Positions 8,468 to 20,026 are shown, counted from the stretch's first letter. The stretch: DNA of 61,838 bases from Slackia equolifaciens (GCF_003725995.1 NZ_QIBX01000019.1:1-61838); one strand, 5' to 3'. Notes: a model not told the origin generated them from the sequence alone. A program made the numbers and translations.

Positions 8468-9643
8468 TGCCTCAAAGATGAAGTGCCTTTTATTAGAAAA
8501 AGGTATGGATGCAAAGATAGTCGACTACTTTGTGCATGCTCTCGAAACAGATGAGGCTTCTTTTGAGGTTGATGAAAAGACGAGAAAATGGGCTCTGGAG
8601 AGGGGTTTCTTTCCAGGAAGGGTTGAGCTACTCGGCTTGAACGACGACAACTGTTCGTGCTATCTGCCCGATTTCGCCTACTTCATGATGCATCCTCTTA
8701 ACAATCATTTCAAAATATGGGTCAACGACAAGCTGACTTTAAAATACATGCTTGACGGTGGCGACTGTCGAAAGGCGATGCCGGAATACTATCTATACAT
8801 AGAGAATAATGGGGACTTCACATACCTAATGGATGCGCCTGCGGACATTGTAGGTCGAGAAGACTTCCTGCTTCTTCTATTGGAGAAAAAGGGGATTCTC
8901 GCAATGAAGCCGAACAATGGGGCGGGTGGAAAGGGCTTTCTGAAGCTTGAAAAAACTCCCAACGGATTTCTGCTGAACAATATCCCCTCAAGTCGTGCCG
9001 AAGTGACGAGTGAGCTGTGTCAGCTTCGGAATTACACCGTAACGGAATATGTTCAACAATGTGCCTCTTTGGCGAAGTTTTGGCCCGAAAGCGAATGCAC
9101 TCTTAGGGTCATTATGGCGAAAATGCCAAGAACGAAGTGCTATCAGGTCCCCGATTGGACTTGCCTCGTTTCGTATGCGCGTTTTGGGACCGCTGCCTCC
9201 AAGGGTGCGAGCAACCTCTCGTCAGGAGGAATTGGGGTTGGTATCGATTTTGCTTCTGGAGAACTTCACGACGAGGGCTTTCAATATAAAAGGTTCAGTC
9301 AGTGCGGGGAATATCGTCTACACCGCCATCCCGATACGGGTCTTAAATGGGATGGAGCCTCCATTCCGAATTGGGGAGAGGTACAGGCAATTATTCGGGC
9401 GACCTGTGAAAGGTTATCGTCATTGGATTTTCTCGGATTTGACATAATTGTTTCCGAGGATGGCCCTAAGTTCTGTGAAATCAACACCATGCCATCGCTT
9501 GATTATGAACAGGTGATTTGCGGTCCCATTTTGGGGAGCGAAGTAGGCAGATTGTTTTTTGAACACCACGGGTTTTCGAAAATTGACCCCTCTGATTTCT
9601 TGAATATTTATCGGCAATCTTCCGTAGCGGATGGAGGGGTGTC

Positions 9644-9647
<4 letters not shown>
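8460..9647 (+). CDS. Sugar-transfer-associated ATP-grasp protein
   Basis: A 395-residue protein that resembles the 'sugar-transfer associated ATP-grasp' family found in exopolysaccharide loci. ATG 8460 is preceded by AGAGGAGG at the right distance; GTG 8427 would overlap the acyltransferase further. ATP-grasp elements are [14 protein letters not shown] (about 150-163, nucleotide loop), the region around TVTEYVQQ (about 196-203), and [19 protein letters not shown] (about 323-341), where Glu-Ile-Asn is the metal-binding end. The family is thought to ligate an amino acid or other carboxylate to a glycan, but its substrates are unknown. It is the second ATP-grasp in this cassette and overlaps rmlA by ATGA. 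Confidence 0.8.
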
Positions 9648-11583
<1,936 letters not shown>

Positions 11584-11634
11584 AGAACGCTTGCTCCGCG
11601 TCGATTCTTTGGGTAGCTTAGGGCTGGGGTTGAA

Positions 11635-12297
11635 ATGGATTCTATTGTTCCTTCGTTTAAGAAGGTCATCTTCAATTCTTCAGTAAAAGATTTATCGGCA
11701 GAAGTAGCTGAAGTTGGGTTAGACGGGATTATCAATAATGAATTGCTTGAGCAAATCCCAATAGTGAGGGCCATAGTCGGAATTGGCAAGACAGCGCAAA
11801 ATGTTCGTGACAGGCATTTCCTCAAGCAAACTTTGCAATTCACCCTTTCCCTAAACGAGGGGGAAATTTCAAAAGAGAAGCTTGAAAAACATAAGGCCAA
11901 GCTTGATTCTGATCCAGAATTTGCCGAAGAGGAACTGGGTAGAGTTTTGGTGCTGCTTGATTCCGCCATCGATTCCGAGAAAGCAACAATTCTCGCGGCG
12001 CTATACAGGTCGTACGTTGAAGAAGAGATAAATTGGGACGAATTTAAAGAAGTATCCGAAATTACCTCACGTCTATTTCTTTCGGATTTGACATTGCTTC
12101 GCGACGTTAGACTTGGGCGCGTGCGCGATACAACCCAATGTGACGCATATCGAGCTGAACGGCTGAATGCTGTAGGACTTGTCCATTTAACGATGAAGAC
12201 CGTGCGGGTATCCCCTGGGCCGTCCTCTACAGATCGATTTATCCGGACGACTTCGTTGGGCGAGAAATATTGCGATATGGTAATGAGCGTCATTTAG
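11635..12297 (+). CDS. Conserved hypothetical protein, helical
   Basis: A 220-residue protein that I do not recognise. It has no signal peptide or clear membrane helix. The N-terminal quarter has a hydrophobic patch (ELLEQIPIVRAIVGIG) and the middle is rich in Glu, Lys and Leu with likely amphipathic helices (EISKEKLEKHKAKLDSDPEF). A helical repeat-like stretch ends in SDLTLLRDVRLGR. Its GC is below that of rmlB before and ugd' after, which points to transfer. The gene ends exactly where ugd-homologous sequence begins, so it occupies the place of the missing ugd 5' part. A ribosome-like GGGGTTGA precedes ATG 11635. Confidence 0.55.
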   Translation: MDSIVPSFKKVIFNSSVKDLSAEVAEVGLDGIINNELLEQIPIVRAIVGIGKTAQNVRDRHFLKQTLQFTLSLNEGEISKEKLEKHKAKLDSDPEFAEEELGRVLVLLDSAIDSEKATILAALYRSYVEEEINWDEFKEVSEITSRLFLSDLTLLRDVRLGRVRDTTQCDAYRAERLNAVGLVHLTMKTVRVSPGPSSTDRFIRTTSLGEKYCDMVMSVI

Positions 12298-12696
12298 ACG
12301 GGTCGGTGCTCGGCATTTTCGAACGCCATCGTGGACTCCAACCGCACGCGCAAGGACTTCGTGGTCGACGAGGTGCTTAAGAAGGTGAACGAGCTCGTGT
12401 ACTCCGGCGTGAAGGCGCCTGTGGTCGGGGTGTACCGCCTCACCATGAAGACCGGCTCGGACAACTTCCGCGCGAGCTCGGTGCAGGGCATCATGAAGCG
12501 CGTGAAGGCCAAGGGCGTGCCCGTGGTGATCTACGAGCCCACGCTGGACGCGCCCGACTTCTTCGGCAGCGAGGTGACGCACGACCTCGAGTCGTTCAAG
12601 GGCGAGTGCGACGTGATCATCGCCAACCGCTGGAGCGAGGAACTCGCGGATGTGGCAGGAAAGGTGTATACCAGGGACCTGTTTAAGAGGGATTAA
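12298..12696 (+). pseudogene. 3' remnant of UDP-glucose/GDP-mannose dehydrogenase (ugd)
   Basis: The reading frame from 12313 encodes [14 protein letters not shown], then [20 protein letters not shown] and [18 protein letters not shown]. This is the C-terminal UDP-binding domain of UDP-glucose 6-dehydrogenase. The NAD-binding domain and the catalytic Cys are missing, as homology stops at the end of the preceding gene (stop at 12295-12297). An internal GTG at 12331 could still start a 121-residue peptide, but it would be inactive as a dehydrogenase. The GC-rich codon use contrasts with the upstream gene. A strong terminator follows at 12724. Confidence 0.85.
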
Positions 12697-12723
12697 TAGA
12701 CTTTCTATATCGCCATATGTATC

Positions 12724-12760
12724 AATCGAGTCCGCACGGAAGTCGGACTCGATTTTTTTA
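12724..12760 (+). terminator. Rho-independent terminator after ugd remnant
   Basis: The arms AATCGAGTCCG (12724-12734) and CGGACTCGATT (12744-12754) are a perfect 11-bp stem, followed directly by a run of T. It probably ends the polysaccharide transcript. Confidence 0.92.
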
Positions 12761-12835
12761 TAAATGATTTGCGGTGTGGATGTGGGGTGCGGACATTGGC
12801 GCAATGGCTTTTCCTCATACGTTCAATCTCCTTAA

Positions 12836-13087
<252 letters not shown>

Positions 13088-13356
13088 GGCCATTCCTCTG
13101 ATTTTTTGATTAATTCTTTATTCTCATTAAATATTTATATATTTCCAGATGAACGGCTGTTTTTTTGAATTCCTTTTCGAAGGAATGAAAAGCTTTGTGG
13201 ATAAAATCGAGATGCTTTGTTAAATCATGCGAAAGAACCTTCACGGATTTTCGTTGGGCATGTAGCATGCGCGGTTCGAGGGCGCATCGCCGCATAGCGG
13301 TCTGCATTTCGCTCTCTCCAGGCTAGTTATTGTTTGGCGAACGGGAAGGACTGCCG

Positions 13357-16300
13357 ATGTTCGCAAGGTTCTCTTCTGACTCGCATTCGAGGCTCATCGC
13401 CCTCGCTGCCCTCGTCGTCTCGGGGTTCGTTTTTGCTTGTTTAACGGCCGTGCCCGCCTATGCGTCGACGGTCGGGGATTTCGACCTCGTGCTTGCCGAC
13501 GGCGGCGATCCTCAAGAAGGGGTCGACTACACGTGGACGGATGACAACACCCAGGGAGGGGTTCTCGCCATTATTTCGGAGGCGCCCATGGTTATTGCCA
13601 ACGCCGATGGGGTTGAGGTCGCTAAGGACCAAATCGTCGTTGATCCCGGTTTCGGGGGAAGCGCTTCGATCGTCCTGGACGGAATCGCCATCGAGTATCC
13701 CAATAATAATAGGAGCTGCGGAATCGAGATTGCGTCGGGCGATTGCGTCATTCGCCTTGCGGACGATTCGGAGAACGAGGTGAGCCGCGCAAACGGCCCT
13801 GCGATGCTGGTCGATTCCGGCGCATCGCTGACCATCGAGGGCGACGGCGCGCTCAAGGTGACGGGCGCGGATTCGAACGCGGCGGGAATCGGCGTGCAGG
13901 CCGGGGCCGAGCTCGTAGTGAACTCCGGAACCATCGAAGCGAGCAGCAACGGGGGTCATGCGGGTATCGGCGACTACGACGGCGGGTCGGTCGTGATAAA
14001 CGGAGGCACGGTGAGGGCGTACGGCGGGCATCACGTGTCGTGGAACGCCTACGACGGCGCCGGCATCGGCGGAGCTTGGGACAACAGCGGTTGCGACGTG
14101 ACGATCTCGGGCGGCACGGTGGTGGCCGTCGGCGGCGGGTCGGCTGCCGGAATCGGCGGCGGATACTATCGTGGGTCCAACGGCAGGGTTGACGGCAATT
14201 CCGGCGGCTCCATCACCATCGCGGGCGGATACGTGAGCGCGTCCAACGGGGATAGGAGTGCGTCCATCGGCGCGTCGTCCGGCGCAAGCCAGGATGCCGA
14301 TGCCCCCATTGTCATTTCCGGCGGCGCGTTCGCGAGCGGATCGACCGTCGGGTCGGGCAACGTGTACGGCATAGCCCCCGCCGACGGCCGCGTCGTCAAG
14401 CCGAACAACGATGAGGAGGAGGGGCTTGCGTCGTCGTATCCGTATCGCGTCTATCTGGCGCAGGAGGCGACGCTCGTCTTCGCTGATTCGTTCGAAGGCG
14501 GGACGTACGACGCGTCTCCGATCGAATCCGAGGGGCTGCTCGCTTCCGCGTCGCGGGGATCCCATGATGCTTCCGGCGATGTTTCTTTCGCGTATCGCAT
14601 CGCGGGAAGCGAAGGGGCGTGGACGGACGGCCTTCCTACGGATGCCGGCACGTATCAAATCAAGGCGTCCTTACCCGAGGCCGCCGTCGGGGAGACGTAC
14701 TATCCTTCCACGGAGGTCGTGGCTCAGGCGGAGCTCGTCATTTCGGCGGCCCCGCTTTCCGTCTCGCTGGCCGAGCCTGCGGGCATCGTGTTCGGCGATG
14801 ACGCCCCTTCGACCGCATCCTACATGTTGTCGGTGAGCGGATGGCAGGGGGATGACGAGGACCTGCTTCTTCCGACGTTGGAGGCCGCCGTATCGGTGTC
14901 ATGCGGCTACGAGAAGGGCGACGACGCGGGCTCGTACCCGGTCGCCGTCGGGTGGGCGGATGGTGCTCCCGAGACGCTTCGCAACTACGAGGCGAGCTTC
15001 GCCGGAACGAGCCTGTCCGTCGCGAAGGCAGCCATCGCGTCCGTGTCCATCACCGATCCTTCCAAGAAGTTCGACGGGGCGGCTGCGGCCGAGCCTGGCG
15101 TTGTCGCCATCGACGGCAACGGCCGCGAGAGCGACGGGGCGTGCAGCCTCGCGTGGTACGCGTCGGACGGCCAAGGGGGATGGACGCTTCTGGAGTCCGC
15201 GCCGAGCGAGGTGGGGACCTACAAAGTGGTGGCGTCGATAGCGGAGGGGACCAACCATCTCGCCGGAACGGGCGAGTTGGGGTTCTCGATTGCGCGCGCC
15301 GATGCGAAGACGGTAACGGTCTCCCAGATGGCTTCCTCGAAAGTCTATGACGGCAACGTGGTCGAGGCTCCGGCGGTCGATCTTGGCGAATACGACGGCG
15401 AGGTCGTGTTTGCGTGGTACGAGTCCGACGGAGAGGGCGGCTGGAACGAGATCGCGTCCGCGCCCGCCGACGCAGGCTCCTATAGGCTTGTCGTGAGCGC
15501 CGGGCAGACCGACACTCAGGAGGCTCCCGTCATCGTGAACGGCACGCAGGATTTTGCGATTCTGCGCGCCGAGCAGTCCGCGGACGAGCTTGAAGGGGTG
15601 ACGGCTTCCCCCGAGGCGACCTCAGGCGGAGGCGACGGGTCGATAACGGGGCTGCCGTCGGGGTCTGAGTGGCGTGCGGCTTCCGCCGACGTCGGCCGAT
15701 CCGGGGGCGATGCGTGGACTGCCGCATCCGAGGACGGGACGCTCGGCGGGCTTGCCCCGGGCGTCTACGAAGTGCGCATGGCGGGCGACTCCAACCACAG
15801 CCCCTCCACTTCCGTGGAGGTCAAGGTGAAGTCGTTCTCCGAGGCGCACGGCGGAATCACGTTCCCCGACGGCACCGTCGATTCCGGAGACGGCTCCGCG
15901 GTGCTGCCCTCCGAGGGCGGGGAAGTGGTGTTCCCGGGAGGCGAGGCGGTCGTGCTTCCGGGCGGGACGACGGTCGACCCCGATTCTCCATCGGCTACGA
16001 CGCCCTCCGGTTCGGTGGTACAGCCCGACGGTGAGGGGTCTCTTTCGGTGGGGCTTCCCGGAGGCGTCGGGACGGTTACGGTTCCCTCCGGCTCCGAGGT
16101 GCGCGAGGACGGCTCCGTGGCGGTTTCCGGCGGAGGCGTCGTTCTGCCGAACGGGTCGACTGCCGAATCGGAAGGGGAGATTGCTGTCGGCGCTGATGGG
16201 TCCGTGCAGATTCCCGATGGGGGCAAGGTGGTCCTTCCTGGTGGAACCGAGGTGTCGAGCGATGATCCCATCGAGATCGGCGTCGACGGCACGGTGCTGC

Positions 16301-16779
16301 TGCCCGATGGCGGCAGCGTGACGAGGCCGGACGGCATGGCTTTGGACGTGGGGGCCGGGACCACCGTCTCGGTCGACGGGACGGTGAACGATCCCACGGC
16401 TTCCGGCCCGTCCGACGGGTCGGGCGATTCCGAGGGCGGCTCCGACGGTTCTGGGGATGGGGCCGGTGATTCCGGGGATTCCGGTGATGGCTCTGGTAGC
16501 TCCGGCGGCGATTCCGATGGCTCCGGGGACGGTTCTGGTGATTCTGCCGATGGCTCTGGCGGTTCGGAGGGCGGTTCCGAGGGCGGCTCTGGTGATTCCG
16601 CCGGCGAGGACGGATCTGATTCGGCCGACGACCAGGACGGCTCCAAAGACGCCTCGGACGACCGCGGGGTATTCTCCAAGACCAATGATGCCATGGGCGT
16701 TGTGTTCGGCGCGCTGGCGATTTGCGCGGTCGCTGCGGTGATCGTGGGGTTCGTGGCTTTGCGCAAGATGCGCAGGTAG
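13357..16779 (+). CDS. Large secreted, membrane-anchored surface protein (beta-helix, MBG/YDG-like repeats)
   Basis: A 1140-residue exported protein. ATG 13357 follows GGAAGGA; TTG 13330 is less likely. A signal peptide covers about residues 1-38, cleaved after VPAYAS. Residues ~90-345 are rich in Gly-Gly turns (AGIGGG, ITISGG-like rungs), as in right-handed beta-helix carbohydrate-binding proteins. Residues ~470-710 contain an MBG-like and two YDG-like domains (KFDGAAAAEP, KVYDGNVVEAP). Residues ~830-1010 repeat short V-x-L-P-x-G-G/D-G units, and ~1019-1100 are almost only Ser, Gly, Asp and Glu, a cell-wall spacer. It ends with FSKTND, one transmembrane helix (~1112-1135) and KMRR. The sorting signal is not a canonical LPxTG. 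It is probably an adhesin or surface-layer protein; the ligand is unknown. Confidence 0.82.
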   Translation: MFARFSSDSHSRLIALAALVVSGFVFACLTAVPAYASTVGDFDLVLADGGDPQEGVDYTWTDDNTQGGVLAIISEAPMVIANADGVEVAKDQIVVDPGFGGSASIVLDGIAIEYPNNNRSCGIEIASGDCVIRLADDSENEVSRANGPAMLVDSGASLTIEGDGALKVTGADSNAAGIGVQAGAELVVNSGTIEASSNGGHAGIGDYDGGSVVINGGTVRAYGGHHVSWNAYDGAGIGGAWDNSGCDVTISGGTVVAVGGGSAAGIGGGYYRGSNGRVDGNSGGSITIAGGYVSASNGDRSASIGASSGASQDADAPIVISGGAFASGSTVGSGNVYGIAPADGRVVKPNNDEEEGLASSYPYRVYLAQEATLVFADSFEGGTYDASPIESEGLLASASRGSHDASGDVSFAYRIAGSEGAWTDGLPTDAGTYQIKASLPEAAVGETYYPSTEVVAQAELVISAAPLSVSLAEPAGIVFGDDAPSTASYMLSVSGWQGDDEDLLLPTLEAAVSVSCGYEKGDDAGSYPVAVGWADGAPETLRNYEASFAGTSLSVAKAAIASVSITDPSKKFDGAAAAEPGVVAIDGNGRESDGACSLAWYASDGQGGWTLLESAPSEVGTYKVVASIAEGTNHLAGTGELGFSIARADAKTVTVSQMASSKVYDGNVVEAPAVDLGEYDGEVVFAWYESDGEGGWNEIASAPADAGSYRLVVSAGQTDTQEAPVIVNGTQDFAILRAEQSADELEGVTASPEATSGGGDGSITGLPSGSEWRAASADVGRSGGDAWTAASEDGTLGGLAPGVYEVRMAGDSNHSPSTSVEVKVKSFSEAHGGITFPDGTVDSGDGSAVLPSEGGEVVFPGGEAVVLPGGTTVDPDSPSATTPSGSVVQPDGEGSLSVGLPGGVGTVTVPSGSEVREDGSVAVSGGGVVLPNGSTAESEGEIAVGADGSVQIPDGGKVVLPGGTEVSSDDPIEIGVDGTVLLPDGGSVTRPDGMALDVGAGTTVSVDGTVNDPTASGPSDGSGDSEGGSDGSGDGAGDSGDSGDGSGSSGGDSDGSGDGSGDSADGSGGSEGGSEGGSGDSAGEDGSDSADDQDGSKDASDDRGVFSKTNDAMGVVFGALAICAVAAVIVGFVALRKMRR

Positions 16780-16858
16780 CGTTCGCTCTGGCGTTTCGGG
16801 CTTGCTTGATTTGCTGGTTCGCTCGACACGCTGCGCCCGTTATGTTTTGATTTTTGTT

Positions 16859-16891
16859 GCGCCGCCGCTTTTGCGACGGCGCTTTTTCTTT
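16859..16891 (+). terminator. Terminator after the surface protein gene
   Basis: The stem GCGCCGCCGC (16859-16868) pairs with GCGACGGCGC (16873-16882) with one mismatch over a TTTT loop, then TTTTTCTTT follows. The remaining ~150 bases to the DUF4325 remnant show no gene. Confidence 0.88.
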
Positions 16892-17044
16892 GGGCGTACC
16901 GGGTCCGATTGGCGTTTTGGCGTGGGGGTCGCTGGGGCGTTCTAGGTTCGGTGCGTTTCATTGGGATTTTCTGCGAGCGATGGTGCGCCATTTGCTGGCG
17001 TGGTGGACCTGCTCAAGCCCGGGATGCGCCCTCTCCTTCGGCTT

Positions 17045-17272
17045 CTACTGCTGTTTGGTTACCGCGTTGATTACTATGGCGCACCCTTTGCTTATGTTCT
17101 CCAGTCGAATGCGCTGCATGAAGCCTATCAGTCCATATTTGCCGATAAGCTTCCTGATCAATTCATCGGCAAACGAAAAGCTTATGGTGTCGATTCCCTT
17201 GAAATCAATAATGACTTTTCCCTCGGTTTCGACTAGGTGGTCATTGTCTTGGCTTCGATTTTGTTGTAGCGT
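17045..17272 (-). pseudogene. DUF4325 (STAS-like) protein remnant
   Basis: On the minus strand an open frame of 75 codons reads GKVIIDFKGIDTISFSFADE, then LIRKLIGKYGLIGFMQRIRL and ends INAVTKQQ. This is the core of the STAS-like DUF4325 family (hydrophobic strand plus Asp, then the S-F-A-D-E helix, then a strand with RI-x-L). A stop (TGA, 17273-17275) sits just upstream with no start codon between, and the frame further upstream ends in VIIEITDGLE at that stop, possibly the tail of a second gene. I read this as a broken gene, or one needing an unseen start or frameshift. DUF4325 proteins often partner an ATPase-like protein. It is divergent from the next gene. Confidence 0.6.
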
Positions 17273-17451
17273 TCATTCGAGACCGTCTGTAATTTCGATT
17301 ATTACAGTGGTGCGGAATGGGCAACGAGTGATTGAGCATTGGTCTCTTGGGCATATTCTGGTTGTAAGATTAATCGACTATTGGCTCTGGACGAGGAAGT
17401 TGCCCAGTTAATATTGGGTTGAATTGGTTAATGGCAATGACGGGGGCGTAA

Positions 17452-18870
17452 TTGACAGAAATCGGTATTGTGCAAATTGATATTGGGTTATTTCTTATTT
17501 ACTTCGCTATTGCTGCGGTATGCATTCCTCTAGTTCGAATTATGGGTCCAGTTTCCATTACCAGCTATGGGCTCGAAGAGACGTACGATTCCGATTCCGG
17601 ATTCCCAAATGTGCTTTATAGAGTTATTTCGCCCATACTGTGCTGCGGAATTCTTACATTGATAGTTTCGACAGCGCTGAAGGCAGCCATTGATTTTTCT
17701 GCGACGTACGGATGGGCTCCGGTTCTTTTGTACTGGATGATTCTGATTGCGATAAAAATAAAAAATCATACGATGTCTGGCAAGCTGAAACCCGTTATTC
17801 TGGAACTAGTACTTTCCGTTTTAATTTCTTATTTATTTAATGAGTTTGTGATTGCCGAATTGTTGAAAGGCAATGTTGGGATATTGGATAGTTCCAATTA
17901 CGCTATTCAGATGGAACTCGCATTGTTTTATGCGGTCATTCAGCTGATTGTTTCGCTTTTTACTCGAATCAACTATCAAACGACTTATTCGTCTGCTCGA
18001 TTGAGTCGGGGTGTTTCAAATGAAAAACTCGGGTTGCAGTACTATTCTATTGTTAATACAAGTGAAAAGAAATTATTCTCCTATGTACGGAAGTACGGGG
18101 AATTGCTTCCTGCGCGATATACCTATGATCCACTCTTGCGAGATATTTTCTTTTCGATTATGGCAATCGAGGACAGCAATCGACCTCCTGCGGTCCGATT
18201 GCTGGAGAGGGTTGCGCATCATCTTGGCCTGTCAAAAACAACCGGCATAATGCAACAAGATGGTGGGAAGCCATTGACGGACGAAGAAAGCGTTCGGCTC
18301 GCGGCGAGCTATATTGAACGGATGTGGGATTCGTACTTGCGCACCTTTGCGAAGTCAATGCAAAGCAGGGCTGATGGTATTGCAATTTCTTTCGGACGAA
18401 CGTGGTATAGGTACGATTATCGCATTCTGGGTGAGGCACTCGAGAGCTCGTTTGCTCTTCTGTATGGAGATTATTGCGGAACCCGACTCCTAGACGCAAA
18501 CTTTGTGTTTAGGGAGGTTAAAGGGTTTGAGGAGCGTAATCATTACGGATTATTGCCAGATTATATTGTTGCTTGCGGTCTGTTGTTTGGGCCAGAGTCG
18601 AATTGGCTTTCGGAAGGAGAGGCATTTTGGGAGAATTCGTATTCGATTTGCTTGAAAAGTGATAGTGAAGAAAGTCTCGATCGGAGAATTGCTCTGTATA
18701 AAGAGGGCGCCGGATTGGAGGATGTGAATTCCCTGTGTGAGGAAATACGCAACGGCGGTGGTCGTGTCTTCAAGGTCCAATTTGCGAACATGGGCTTTGC
18801 AAAGGTATTTTGCGCAGATGTTGAAAAGGAAATTCTGGATGAGCTCGGGTCGGGGTGGAAGAGGGTGTAA
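17452..18870 (+). CDS. Membrane protein with lysozyme/transglycosylase-like C-terminal domain
   Basis: A 472-residue protein of unknown family. Five hydrophobic segments (about residues 8-30, 64-84, 88-106, 120-145 and 160-180) form an N-terminal membrane module. The C-terminal ~270 residues are soluble. They contain AIEDSNRPP (Glu about 242), 25 residues later TTGIMQQ, and then LTDEESVRLAASYI. The spacing of a Glu from a G-(I/L)-M-Q motif is that of soluble lytic transglycosylases and goose-type lysozymes, so a cell-wall-cleaving domain is a reasonable guess. TTG 17452 is the start used; its ribosome site is poor (GGGGG). The low GC and position beside defence genes suggest a defence or effector role (inference). 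Confidence 0.5.
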   Translation: MTEIGIVQIDIGLFLIYFAIAAVCIPLVRIMGPVSITSYGLEETYDSDSGFPNVLYRVISPILCCGILTLIVSTALKAAIDFSATYGWAPVLLYWMILIAIKIKNHTMSGKLKPVILELVLSVLISYLFNEFVIAELLKGNVGILDSSNYAIQMELALFYAVIQLIVSLFTRINYQTTYSSARLSRGVSNEKLGLQYYSIVNTSEKKLFSYVRKYGELLPARYTYDPLLRDIFFSIMAIEDSNRPPAVRLLERVAHHLGLSKTTGIMQQDGGKPLTDEESVRLAASYIERMWDSYLRTFAKSMQSRADGIAISFGRTWYRYDYRILGEALESSFALLYGDYCGTRLLDANFVFREVKGFEERNHYGLLPDYIVACGLLFGPESNWLSEGEAFWENSYSICLKSDSEESLDRRIALYKEGAGLEDVNSLCEEIRNGGGRVFKVQFANMGFAKVFCADVEKEILDELGSGWKRV

Positions 18871-19276
18871 GCTACCTGTTAGCTATGTCAGGCGGGCGTG
18901 TCTTTGATGAAGTATGGAGAAATGCTCCTGGTCTGTAGGGGTTCATTGTGGAGGATGAATTCATGATGGTTGGCGCTTCGCTTTCATCTCTCTTGCCCAG
19001 GGGCTATCTTACAAGGAGGAAAGCGTCGAAAATCGGGCGCAATTATTCGTAGGCTGCATTCGCGTAAGCGCATGGCAGGTTGACGCATCCTTCTGCTGCG
19101 ATGGCTTGCTCTGTCCAGACTGTATTGATCCGTTATCCTGTGAGGTCGCTCATGGATGCGTGTCCGGTGTGGTTCTCGCCACTTATCGACTTGCGAGTTT
19201 GCAAGACCCGAATGCCCTTTGTGAACACAGCGCTTTGGCATTTGCATTCTTCCGATGGCTTCCGGAGCCATGCCAC
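18871..19276. other. Gap with no supported gene
   Basis: This 406-base stretch lies between convergent genes. Minus-strand frames have short open stretches with clustered Cys codons around 19060-19240, but each is broken by stops, and no start with a ribosome site was found. It may hold the decayed remains of a third gene of the minus-strand operon. No terminator was recognised. Confidence 0.4.
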
Positions 19277-20026
19277 TTATTCAATCTTTGGCGCACGGTA
19301 TGTTCCGGAGAGACTTTCGAGATTTTGGCGAAGCGCCCGTTCCCTCTTTTCGGCCGATTGTCGGAGGTCGTCCAGTTCGCGCGCGATTATCATGAAGTCG
19401 GAAGAGAAGATTGCCGCCGCTCCGCTCTCCTTGAGCTCGAGGATGGTCTCTCCATGGCATTTTCTAGCGATAAGCCCCGATCCGCACGGGCAGGGGAGGT
19501 GCCCGCGGTACTCGTCGAAGCAGACAGCCCCTAGTAGCTTCACGATCGTTGTAAAGTCCGTCTCCTCGAAAAGCTCTCCGTAGTAATGCAGTATTCCCAG
19601 GGCTCCATGGGCCCTATCCCCGAAGGGGTAGCATCCGTATCTTTTTCGGAAGAGGTAAGAGTACAGATAGCTTCGGACCGGTCCATCGAGAAGCGCTACG
19701 AGGGACGGGTTTTCAAGTTGGGCCAGGAGCAACTCGCCGCGAACTCCTAGACAGAGGGTTCCGTCGAGGTAGAGATGCTCGTATCCGGGGTCGATAATGC
19801 CGGATGTTTCCTTGACCTTTGGGAGGCTTGCGGGATAGTCGCCCGGGACAACCAGTTCAAGGTCGAAATCCTCCGCCAAGCGAACACCGTTGTATGTCGC
19901 GTCAAGGACGTAGGGTCCATCGAGGACAACTTCTCCCTGCTGTCCAGCTTCGCGCTTGAATCCGGTGCGCGCTTTCAGCAGCTCCGCGATTGCCCTTTCG
20001 GAGCTGCTCATCGCTACATCGACCAT
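19277..20026 (-). CDS. E2-like (UBC-fold) protein with SEC-C zinc motif, CBASS-type
   Basis: A 249-residue protein. The start is ATG 20026 or 20011 (both overlap or touch the CD-NTase stop), not the longer frame that shadows it. Residues ~30-125 look like a prokaryotic E2/ubiquitin-conjugating fold: hydrophobic strand DFDLELVVPGDYPASLP, then YEHLYLDGTLCLG with His84 and the presumed catalytic Cys92. A SEC-C-like zinc knuckle follows at 179-191 (CPC..., KCH: Cys179, Cys181, Cys190, His191). In type II-short CBASS systems an E2 without E1 accompanies the nucleotidyltransferase and is thought to modify or prime it. Here it is translationally coupled to such an enzyme. The SEC-C addition is unusual to my knowledge. 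Confidence 0.75.
   Translation of the reverse strand: MVDVAMSSSERAIAELLKARTGFKREAGQQGEVVLDGPYVLDATYNGVRLAEDFDLELVVPGDYPASLPKVKETSGIIDPGYEHLYLDGTLCLGVRGELLLAQLENPSLVALLDGPVRSYLYSYLFRKRYGCYPFGDRAHGALGILHYYGELFEETDFTTIVKLLGAVCFDEYRGHLPCPCGSGLIARKCHGETILELKESGAAAIFSSDFMIIARELDDLRQSAEKRERALRQNLESLSGTYRAPKIE

Noticed and set aside
16854-17411. Plus-strand open frame of 185 codons after the surface protein
   Set aside because: It runs through a terminator and antisense to the DUF4325 frame, has no ribosome site and an unlikely composition.
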